Shown in pieces: positions 1 to 6,777 of a stretch of 14,949 nt of DNA. A program made the translations under genes and the position numbers. The notes under the pieces are model-generated. The model was given only the letters and a program-made list of their open reading frames with translations. It was not told the DNA's origin and ran no database searches. Origin of the DNA: Ilumatobacteraceae bacterium (GTDB lineage Bacteria; Actinomycetota; Acidimicrobiia; Acidimicrobiales; Ilumatobacteraceae); assembly GCA_030727685.1 (NCBI GenBank), contig JANRBC010000088.1, positions 1 to 14,949 on the forward strand, written 5' to 3'. Position 1 is the stretch's first letter, and the number at the start of each line of letters is the position of its first letter.

Positions 1-590
1 ATTTCAATGTAATGAACGCGCTAGCTGCCGCGACTGCAGCAGCCAAACTTGGTGTCACTGTTAGTGACATCGCTAAAGGTTTGGCTGCTGCAAGCGCTGT
101 GCCCGGAAGGTTTGAATCGGTGAGTGAAGGTCAGCTTTTTTCTGTTGTTGTTGATTACGCTCACACACCTGAGGCGCTACAAAATGTTTTGCTTGCTGGC
201 CGAAAAATCGTCGGCAAAGATGCGCAAGTCATACTTGTTTTTGGATGTGGCGGCGGACGAGATCAATTGAAGCGACCTAAGATGGGCGATATTGCGAGTC
301 AGTTCGCAGATCTCGTCTACGTCACGTCAGATAATCCTCGGCATGAAGATGCCCGCACAATTGCCCACGAAGTTCTACAAGGGGTATCGAGTGTTTCAAG
401 TGTTATGAGCAGAGTGACTATCGAGTTAGATCGTCGACTCGCTATTGGTGCGGCCTTTGGTTCTGCAAAACCTGGCGACATCGTAATCATCGCTGGTAAG
501 GGTCACGAGGCAACACAGACTATTGGCGCAGATGAAACCCCATTTAGTGATGTCCAAGTCTCACGCGAATTGCTGAAAGCAGTCTCATGA
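1..590 (+). CDS. murE: MurE, UDP-MurNAc-tripeptide ligase (3' part only)
   Basis: Cytoplasmic ATP-dependent ligase that adds the third amino acid of the peptidoglycan stem peptide. The frame is open from base 3 and is cut by the left window edge, so the ATG at 12 is internal: the residues before it read FNV, completing the family motif FNVxNxLAA. About 195 C-terminal residues are present. Visible motifs are VPGRFE, VDYAHTPEAL, VFGCGGGRDQLKRPKM, DNPRHEDAR and GKGHEATQ. DNPR is the signature associated with meso-diaminopimelate as substrate, so a DAP-type peptidoglycan is expected (family knowledge applied to this sequence). The stop codon overlaps the mraY start as ATGA, implying translational coupling. 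murF, which commonly follows murE, is not between them. The identification is firm; only the N-terminal half is unseen. Confidence 0.95.
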   Translation, partial: FNVMNALAAATAAAKLGVTVSDIAKGLAAASAVPGRFESVSEGQLFSVVVDYAHTPEALQNVLLAGRKIVGKDAQVILVFGCGGGRDQLKRPKMGDIASQFADLVYVTSDNPRHEDARTIAHEVLQGVSSVSSVMSRVTIELDRRLAIGAAFGSAKPGDIVIIAGKGHEATQTIGADETPFSDVQVSRELLKAVS

Positions 591-1651
591 TTGCGATTCT
601 CACTGCGGCGGCCGTAGCGATGGTTGCATCGCTGATCGGCACAAGAGTTTTGATCTTCGTATTTAAGCGCATGGGCAAAGGGCAGCCAATTCTCGGCGCC
701 GAAGACCGCGGGCCGGTGCAGCACATGAAAAAGCAAGGCACGCCAACAATGGGCGGAATTGCAATTTTGTTTTCGGCCGCACTCGGTTGGTTCGTTGCCC
801 ACTTTAGAGATGGGTTGCCCTTTTCAGATCAGTCGATGATTATCTGGGCGGCCGTGTTTGTTCTGGGCTTTGTGGGCTTTCTTGACGACTTTCTCAAAGT
901 GCAGCGTCAACACAATCGTGGACTCTTCTGGAAGAAAAAGGGTTACATCACATTTGCTATTTGCATTGGTTTGACTTGGTGGTTGACTGCGGCAACTGGT
1001 GTCAGCGAAACGCTTTCGTTTACGCGAGCAGATCTACCTGGCATCACTTTCACCTGGCCGCTTTTTGTTATCTGGACAGCCTTAATGGTTTGGGGCACGT
1101 CTAACGCTGTAAATGTGACAGATGGGCTTGATGGTTTGGCCGCTGGCTCTGCATCGTTTGGCTTCATCGCATTTACTGTGATTGCTTATTGGGCTTTTAG
1201 AAATCCGCAAATATATGGTGATGTTGTAAACCCACTCGACCTCGCGGTGCTTTCAGCCTCTTTGGCTGGTGCTTGCGGTGGCTTTCTTTGGTGGAATGCC
1301 GCACCAGCGCGAATTTTCATGGGCGATGTTGGCGCTCTTGGGATTGGTACCGCTCTTGGTTTACTTGCGGTGACAACTAATACTCATCTCTTGTTGCCGT
1401 TAATTTGCGCCATCAATGTGATTGAAGCCGGATCTGTCGCGATTCAAATGGGAGTCTTCAAAGCCTCGGGCCGCAAGAAGCGCTTGTTCAAGAATTCGCC
1501 GATTCATCACCACTTTGAGCAAAGCGGCTGGCCAGAGACAACTGTGATTATTCGTTTTTGGATTATCTCGGCGATCTTTGTAGCAACTGCCGTGGCGGCC
1601 TTTATCGCTGACTTCACAAATATTCAAAGTCTCAATGGGTTTCGACGCTGA
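587..1651 (+). CDS. mraY: MraY, phospho-MurNAc-pentapeptide transferase
   Basis: Integral membrane enzyme that transfers phospho-MurNAc-pentapeptide from UDP to undecaprenyl phosphate, giving lipid I. At 354 residues it has the usual family length. Signature blocks are complete: HMKKQGTPTMGG (46-57), the Asp pair at 100-101 in FLDDFLK, NAVNVTDGLDGLAAG (173-187), FMGD (244-247) and SPIHHHFE (304-311). Hydrophobic segments run throughout, starting at the N-terminus and ending near residue 341, as expected for about ten membrane helices. The ATG overlaps the murE stop by four bases and no strong ribosome binding site precedes it, so reinitiation after murE is likely. Its product is the acceptor for MurG, encoded two genes downstream within a fusion. 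Confidence 0.97.
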   Translation: MIAILTAAAVAMVASLIGTRVLIFVFKRMGKGQPILGAEDRGPVQHMKKQGTPTMGGIAILFSAALGWFVAHFRDGLPFSDQSMIIWAAVFVLGFVGFLDDFLKVQRQHNRGLFWKKKGYITFAICIGLTWWLTAATGVSETLSFTRADLPGITFTWPLFVIWTALMVWGTSNAVNVTDGLDGLAAGSASFGFIAFTVIAYWAFRNPQIYGDVVNPLDLAVLSASLAGACGGFLWWNAAPARIFMGDVGALGIGTALGLLAVTTNTHLLLPLICAINVIEAGSVAIQMGVFKASGRKKRLFKNSPIHHHFEQSGWPETTVIIRFWIISAIFVATAVAAFIADFTNIQSLNGFRR

Positions 1652-1652
1652 G

Positions 1653-2996
1653 ATGACGACAACACTGGTTTACGGTCTTGCTGTCGCTGGGCGGGCAGTG
1701 GCTAGCGAACTTGTGTCGCGTGGAGAGAAAGTAATTCTTGTCGACGATCTTGAATCTGAAAGCAACTCAGAATTCGCTCGCAGTTTGAAAAGCGAGATAC
1801 GAATTCGACCATCATCTGTCGATCTCGCTGAACTTCTGCAACAGTCAGATCGGGTCGTGCCTGCGCCCGGCGTGCCTGAGACTCATAAATTGTTTGAAGC
1901 ATCTCGACGAATGCAAAAACCAGTGATGTCAGAAATTGAACTTGCTTATCAAATTGAGCAACAGACATCGTCGCCGCGACCGATGGTTGCGGTGACCGGT
2001 ACCGATGGCAAAACTACGACTACTTTGATGGCGGCCGCGATTTTGAATTCAGCCGGCAAGAAGTCTTTGGCGGTTGGCAATACTGAAACGCCGTTGATTG
2101 CAGCATTGAGTTCTGACGCGCAGGCGTTCTCTGTTGAGTGTTCAAGTTTTCGCCTAGCAATGACTCAAACTTTTCGCGCTAAGGCTTCAGTGTGGTTGAA
2201 CTTTGCTCCTGATCATTTAGATTGGCATTCTTCTCTCAACTCATATCACGAAGCCAAGGCCAAAATTTGGTCTCACTTGATGTCATCAGATGTAGCAGTC
2301 GTGCCGATTCACGATCAGTCGATTACGAGCGTCGCAAAATCGTCCGGTGCTCGAGTCGTTAGTTTTGGCGCAGACTCGGGTGATTATCACGTTTCTAATG
2401 GTGTGCTTACTTGTCCATCTGGTGAGATATTGCATTGCAATGAAATGGCGCGAAGCCTGCCACATGATGTGACTAATGCTTTAGCCGCGGCCGCGATCAC
2501 GATAGAGGCGGGTCTTGCGAATACAAGCCAAGTTGCGCAGGCTCTGCAAAGTTTTGTCAACGCACCACATCGAATTGAATTTGTTGCTGAAAGTGAAGGG
2601 GTTCGTTGGTTTAACGATTCAAAAGCAACAAGCCCGCATGCAACTAGCGTCGCTCTGAAATCTTTTGAGTCGATTGTGTTGATCGCAGGTGGCAAAAACA
2701 AAGGTCTAGATCTAACTGAGATGGCCAAAAACTCAGAAAAAGTCAAGGCAGTTGTAGCCATCGGAAGTGCCGCTAAAGAAATCGCCGCCGCGTTTTCGAG
2801 TGTGTGTGAAGTTCAAATCGCTGGTTCGATGCGCGATGCAGTGAATTGCGCCAACGAGTTTGCCACTTCTGGAGATGTTGTTCTGCTTTCACCAGGTTGC
2901 GCCAGTTACGACTGGTACAAAAACTATGGCGAGCGGGGAACTGACTTCAAAAATGAAGTGTTGACATTAATAAAAAATAAGCAAATTAAAAACTAA
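1653..2996 (+). CDS. murD: MurD, UDP-MurNAc-Ala D-glutamate ligase
   Basis: Cytoplasmic ATP-dependent ligase adding D-Glu to UDP-MurNAc-L-Ala. Start chosen at ATG 1653, one base after the mraY stop; it gives MTTTLVYGLAVAG, placing the N-terminal nucleotide-binding loop where MurD normally has it. An in-frame ATG at 1635 would add six residues and overlap mraY, and neither has a clear ribosome binding site. With the 1653 start the protein is 447 residues, normal for MurD. Motifs are the ATP loop TGTDGKTT (115-122), ECSSFRL (162-168), NFAPDHLDWH (183-192), the lysine expected to be carbamylated at 202 in YHEAKAKIW, NDSKATS (321-327) and LSPGCASYDWYKNYGERG (412-429). SSFRL replaces the usual SSFQL. 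The last codons are unusually AT-rich and carry a TTGACA hexamer that may belong to an ftsW promoter. Confidence 0.95.
   Translation: MTTTLVYGLAVAGRAVASELVSRGEKVILVDDLESESNSEFARSLKSEIRIRPSSVDLAELLQQSDRVVPAPGVPETHKLFEASRRMQKPVMSEIELAYQIEQQTSSPRPMVAVTGTDGKTTTTLMAAAILNSAGKKSLAVGNTETPLIAALSSDAQAFSVECSSFRLAMTQTFRAKASVWLNFAPDHLDWHSSLNSYHEAKAKIWSHLMSSDVAVVPIHDQSITSVAKSSGARVVSFGADSGDYHVSNGVLTCPSGEILHCNEMARSLPHDVTNALAAAAITIEAGLANTSQVAQALQSFVNAPHRIEFVAESEGVRWFNDSKATSPHATSVALKSFESIVLIAGGKNKGLDLTEMAKNSEKVKAVVAIGSAAKEIAAAFSSVCEVQIAGSMRDAVNCANEFATSGDVVLLSPGCASYDWYKNYGERGTDFKNEVLTLIKNKQIKN
2961..2990 (+). promoter_or_regulatory. Possible internal promoter for ftsW
   Basis: A perfect TTGACA hexamer lies at 2961-2966 in the last codons of murD and is followed by a strongly AT-rich run. 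No good -10 sits at 16-18 bases: the best candidates, AATTAA (2984-2989) and ATTAAA (2985-2990), each match TATAAT at only three positions. The setting, a shift to AT-rich sequence just before a gene with its own strong ribosome binding site, favours a promoter, but the call is weak. Confidence 0.3.
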
Positions 2997-3002
2997 CAAA
3001 TC

Positions 3003-3007
3003 GAGGA
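3003..3007 (+). promoter_or_regulatory. Ribosome binding site of ftsW
   Basis: GAGGA lies three bases before the ATG at 3011 (GAGGAAAC-ATG), or five bases if counted from its central GG. It fixes the ftsW start and contrasts with the coupled, SD-poor starts of mraY and murD. Confidence 0.7.
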
Positions 3008-3010
3008 AAC

Positions 3011-4213
3011 ATGAGCACAGCAACTTCAACATCAGGACCAAATCGAACATTGACACTTGCTCAACGTCGTCGAGCGGTTCTTGATCGCGGTGGCTTGTTA
3101 TCGTCTCGTCGAGTTGCGCAGAAGCCTGCCAACACGACGTTCTTCATGATTTTTCTCACGGTGTTGACTCTCGTAACTTTTGGTTTGGTGATGGTCATGT
3201 CGTCATCTTCGATTGTTGCGTTGAACCGTGGCTTTTCACCCTGGACGATGTTCTTCAAGCAGTTGATGTGGGCTTCGGTAGGTGGATTGGGAATGGCGTT
3301 TTTCTTCCGCTTTCCATATTCATTGTTGCGTCGGTTTGTCTTTCCGGCTCTGATCTTTGCATTCGGCTTAATGTTTTTGCCGTTCGTGCCAAACATCGGT
3401 GTCAGCATCAACGGCGCGCGCGCCTGGGTTGCAATGGGTCCGGTTGGCTTTCAACCATCAGAATTTTTGAAGTTGGCGCTTTTGGTCTATTGCGCGAACC
3501 TTCTTGGTCGTCGTCAAAAAGAAGTTGCTAACTTCAATCGCACTTCACGACCCGTAATCGTTGCATTGGTTGCGTCTGTCGCCCTATGCATTGTTCAGCG
3601 AGACCTCGGTGGTGCAATTGTTATGACGTGCATCGTTTTGGCAGTCATGTGCATGGCTGGTATCCCGATGCGAATTGTCAACACAATCGCCGGCTCGGGT
3701 GTGCTCGCAGCATTGTTTTTTACGCTCATGACTTCGTCGCGCCGAAATCGATGGACAGCGTTTTTAAACTTAGATGAAACTAAAGGTTCATTCGGCTATC
3801 AAGTTTGGCAATCAATACTCTCAATTTCGAACGGTGGTGTCTCTGGTGTTGGTGTCGGTGCGGGCACAGGCAAGTGGGGTTATGTACCGCTAGCGCACAG
3901 CGACTTTATCTTTTCGACGATTGCCGAAGAGATGGGTCTGATCGGTGCCGCTGTTGTAATCGGTGGTTTCTTAACTCTCGTCGTGTTCGGTTTGCGTGCG
4001 GCTCTGCATGCAGAAGAAAGATTCGGCGCTCTTCTCGCCGGTGGGGTCACGATGTGGTTTGCGATTCAGGCGATCATCAATATTGGCGGGGTCACCGGCT
4101 CGATGCCCGTGACCGGTTTAACACTGCCGCTTATCTCATACGGCGGAAGTTCGCTATTGGTATGTATGTCGGCAGCCGGGCTGTTGATGAACGTCGCGCG
4201 TAATATGAAGTGA
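3011..4213 (+). CDS. ftsW: FtsW, septal SEDS peptidoglycan polymerase
   Basis: Polytopic membrane glycosyltransferase of the SEDS (FtsW/RodA/SpoVE) family that polymerises lipid II at the septum with its class b PBP partner. It has 400 residues, with a cytoplasmic N-terminal tail of about 40 residues rich in Ser, Thr and Arg, then about ten hydrophobic segments. Family motifs are SINGARAW (132-139), GFQPSEFLKLA (146-156), QRDLGG (196-201), GGVSGVGVGAGTGKWGYVP (275-293), AHSDFIF (295-301) and SYGGSS (386-391). Asp298 in AHSDF corresponds to the catalytic Asp of SEDS enzymes. Position between murD and murG is the classic dcw place for ftsW rather than rodA, which is why FtsW is preferred. It has its own ribosome binding site and a 14-base gap after murD. 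Confidence 0.93.
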   Translation: MSTATSTSGPNRTLTLAQRRRAVLDRGGLLSSRRVAQKPANTTFFMIFLTVLTLVTFGLVMVMSSSSIVALNRGFSPWTMFFKQLMWASVGGLGMAFFFRFPYSLLRRFVFPALIFAFGLMFLPFVPNIGVSINGARAWVAMGPVGFQPSEFLKLALLVYCANLLGRRQKEVANFNRTSRPVIVALVASVALCIVQRDLGGAIVMTCIVLAVMCMAGIPMRIVNTIAGSGVLAALFFTLMTSSRRNRWTAFLNLDETKGSFGYQVWQSILSISNGGVSGVGVGAGTGKWGYVPLAHSDFIFSTIAEEMGLIGAAVVIGGFLTLVVFGLRAALHAEERFGALLAGGVTMWFAIQAIINIGGVTGSMPVTGLTLPLISYGGSSLLVCMSAAGLLMNVARNMK

Positions 4214-4236
4214 GCATTAATCACAAGTAGAACCTC

Positions 4237-6777
4237 TTGACCGCCTCCAGCCAAACTGTCTTTGCCGTAATAACTGGTGGGGGAACTAGCGGCCATGTAA
4301 TACCTGCGATGGCGATAGCCGAACTGTTGCAAGACGCTGGTATCTCTAAAGATCAATTGCACTTTGTTGGATCAACAACCGGCATCGAAACAACTCTCGT
4401 GCCACCAACTGGTATCTCGATGTCATTGTTAACCGTGCAGGGCTTTGGTCGTGTCTGGTCTGTTCAGGCTTTAAAGCGAAACATTCGAACAGTTCAAGTT
4501 TTGCGAAACGCCTCGCGCAATGCCGAACAACTTTTGTCAAGTTTGCGGCCAGCTGTCGTTGTGTCGGTTGGCGGATATGCAAGCGTGCCAGCAACACGGG
4601 CTGCAAAAAAGTTGAACATTCCGGTGGTGACAGTTTCATATGATCGTCAACCTGGTTTAGCAACTCGATTGCAGGCGCGAAGTGCCACTGCTGTTGCGGT
4701 CGCATATTTGCCATCAAAATTTAAAAACGCAACTCTCACTGGTGCACCAGTTCGCCGAGTGTTGCGAAGTCTTGATCTGTCGTCAACTCGAACCGATGCT
4801 CGCACGCGACTTTCGATACCGGTAAATCGAAAAGTTATTTGTATTACGGGTGGGTCGCTAGGTTCGGCGAAACTAAATTCTGTTGCGCGAACACTTGTCG
4901 AAAAGAATCAAACTCGAAACGACATTTGTGTCATTCACTTGACCGGCCAAAGGTATATAGGTGATGACCTTCCAATTTTGAAGAGTGATGCAAAAATTGT
5001 TTATATACGCCTTGAGTCGACTGTGGCGATGCAAGATGTCTACAGCGCATCCGACCTTGTCGTTGCGCGCGCAGGTGCAAGTACTGTCGCAGAAGTGTCA
5101 ACGATTGGCATTGCCAGTGTGCTCGTTCCATGGAGTGGCGCAGCAGAAGATCATCAAACTGCAAACGCAAGTTGGCTTGGCGACCTTGGCGGGTCATTGG
5201 TAATTGATGAAACAAAGACCTCTAACAATGAAATCGCCGATCAAATTATTGACTTGATTGACGATCAAACAAAACTTCAATCTCTTGCCAGTGCCGCACG
5301 CTTTGCCGGCAAGCAACATCGCGAAACTACTCTTGCCAAATTGATACTAAACGTGGCTGGTCGAAAAGATAGACAGCTGATAGACCTTCGCAAACCGACA
5401 CGTATTCATGTTGTGGGGGTAGGTGGCCCCGGTATGTCTGCAATTGCGACCGTGTTGGCTGAAATGGGTCATCAAGTCTCAGGTAGCGATATTCGTAGAT
5501 CTGATGTGATCACTCGACTCGAAGATCTCGGGGTCAAAGTCAATATCGGTCACAGTCCTGAAGTTGTTCTGGGTTGTGATTTCGTCACGGGCTCGCCGGC
5601 GATCGCCGAATCAAACATCGAGTATCAAAAAGCGCGCGAGTCAGATATTCGTGTTCTCTCTCGAGCCGAGACGCTTGCAAGTATTTGCCGATGTGCCACG
5701 AGCATCGGCGTCGCTGGTACGCACGGTAAGACAACGACATCGTCGATGCTCACAACAATCTTGCTTCACGCCAACAAAAACCCTAGTTATCTAATCGGTG
5801 GCGATGTCATCGCATTGAATCGTGGTGCGTCATGGGCGAATAGCGAGCTGTTTGTCGTTGAGGCCGACGAAAGTGACGGCACTCATGCTCAGCTTCCACT
5901 CGCTGCGACAATCGTGACCAACATTGACATCGATCATTTAGATCACTTCAAAACACAGTCGGCTATAGAGCAAAGCTTCTTTGACTATGTCGGCAATGTC
6001 GCTGGTCCACGAGTTTTGTGTCTTGACGACCCAGTTTGTGCGTCAATTTCTGCAACACACAACGCGGTTACATACTCTGTCGACGAAGGCTCTGCTGCAG
6101 ACTACGTGGCTTCATCGATCAAGTTCAAAGACGGTAAGTCTTCATTTGTCGTCGCTCAAAATCAGAACGCCCAGAGAGTTGAACTCGGTCGAGTTGATCT
6201 TCCGTTGCGAGGTCTTCACAATGTGAGCAATGCACTCGCAGCAATTGTGATGTCAATGCAGTTTGGTGTTCGGTTTGACTTGGCAGCGCAAGCATTGAGT
6301 GGTTTCGGTGGAGTGGCGCGTCGGTTTGATGTTTGGGGTGTAGACGGCGGTGCAACATTTGTTGATGATTATGCCCACTTACCAAACGAAATATCGGCCG
6401 TGCTGTCAAGCGTTAGAGACGAGTCAGATAAGTGGTCACGTGTCGTGGCGGTTTTTCAGCCGAATCGATTTAATCGCATGGCGTTGATTTCACATCTTTA
6501 TGGTGACTCGTTCGCTGCCGCCGACCTTGTTGTGATCACTGACATTTATTCTTCGGGCACCGAGCCAATTGCGGGCGTGACTGGTCAGCTCGTTGTCGAT
6601 GCCGTTCTGAAATCGCAACCGCATAGTCATGTCATTTATCAACCCAGTCGTAAGAATCTCGTAGAGTTCTTGGCAGATGAAATCAAAGATGGTGACTTGT
6701 GCATCTCAATGGGTTGCGGAGATATTTCTACTTTGCCTAGTGAAGTGATCGCCCTGCGCCGAGGTAAGTCAAATTGA
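4237..6777 (+). CDS. murG-murC: MurG-MurC fusion: lipid II GlcNAc transferase plus UDP-MurNAc L-Ala ligase
   Basis: A single 846-residue frame joins two enzymes usually encoded separately. Residues 1-372 are MurG, the peripheral membrane transferase that converts lipid I to lipid II: GGGTSGH (14-20), SVGGYASVP (110-118), ITGGSLGSAKLN (203-214), the sugar-nucleotide region ARAGASTVAE (277-286) and DHQTANA (305-311). Residues 388-846 are MurC, the ligase adding L-Ala to UDP-MurNAc: VVGVGGPGMSAIA (392-404), ATP loop GTHGKTTT (494-501), EADESDG (542-548), TNIDIDHLDH (561-570), DDYAHLPNEI (710-719), QPNRFNR (741-747) and GCGDIS (826-831). The linker is only about 15 residues. The TTG at 4237 is the first possible start, because an in-frame stop lies at 4228 and no ATG precedes the glycine loop; no clear SD is visible. 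No ribosome binding site precedes the in-frame GTG at 5353 that could start a separate MurC. Two motifs deviate: the MurG acceptor block HEQN reads VSYD, and one His of the MurC block DDYxHHPTE is Leu. Confidence 0.93.
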   Translation: MTASSQTVFAVITGGGTSGHVIPAMAIAELLQDAGISKDQLHFVGSTTGIETTLVPPTGISMSLLTVQGFGRVWSVQALKRNIRTVQVLRNASRNAEQLLSSLRPAVVVSVGGYASVPATRAAKKLNIPVVTVSYDRQPGLATRLQARSATAVAVAYLPSKFKNATLTGAPVRRVLRSLDLSSTRTDARTRLSIPVNRKVICITGGSLGSAKLNSVARTLVEKNQTRNDICVIHLTGQRYIGDDLPILKSDAKIVYIRLESTVAMQDVYSASDLVVARAGASTVAEVSTIGIASVLVPWSGAAEDHQTANASWLGDLGGSLVIDETKTSNNEIADQIIDLIDDQTKLQSLASAARFAGKQHRETTLAKLILNVAGRKDRQLIDLRKPTRIHVVGVGGPGMSAIATVLAEMGHQVSGSDIRRSDVITRLEDLGVKVNIGHSPEVVLGCDFVTGSPAIAESNIEYQKARESDIRVLSRAETLASICRCATSIGVAGTHGKTTTSSMLTTILLHANKNPSYLIGGDVIALNRGASWANSELFVVEADESDGTHAQLPLAATIVTNIDIDHLDHFKTQSAIEQSFFDYVGNVAGPRVLCLDDPVCASISATHNAVTYSVDEGSAADYVASSIKFKDGKSSFVVAQNQNAQRVELGRVDLPLRGLHNVSNALAAIVMSMQFGVRFDLAAQALSGFGGVARRFDVWGVDGGATFVDDYAHLPNEISAVLSSVRDESDKWSRVVAVFQPNRFNRMALISHLYGDSFAAADLVVITDIYSSGTEPIAGVTGQLVVDAVLKSQPHSHVIYQPSRKNLVEFLADEIKDGDLCISMGCGDISTLPSEVIALRRGKSN
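6761..6765 (+). promoter_or_regulatory. Ribosome binding site deciding the TTG start of murB-ftsQ
   Basis: GAGGT inside the last murC codons, eight bases before TTG 6774. Together with the TTGA stop/start overlap it supports initiation at TTG rather than at a later ATG. Confidence 0.65.

Noticed and set aside
12..590. ATG at 12 as the start of a complete gene
   Set aside because: The frame is open upstream to base 3 and the residues before the ATG complete the MurE motif FNVxNxLAA, so this is an internal Met of a truncated gene.
1635..1652. ATG 1635 as the murD start
   Set aside because: It would overlap mraY and add six residues unlike the family N-terminus; ATG 1653 directly after the mraY stop fits better, though not proven.
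2387..2761. 124-residue minus strand frame in murD
   Set aside because: Covers conserved murD sequence with no motif or ribosome binding site.
3805..4203. 132-residue + strand frame inside ftsW
   Set aside because: Overlaps the conserved AHSDFIF and SYGGSS parts of ftsW in another frame; Cys and Arg rich composition is typical of a shadow.
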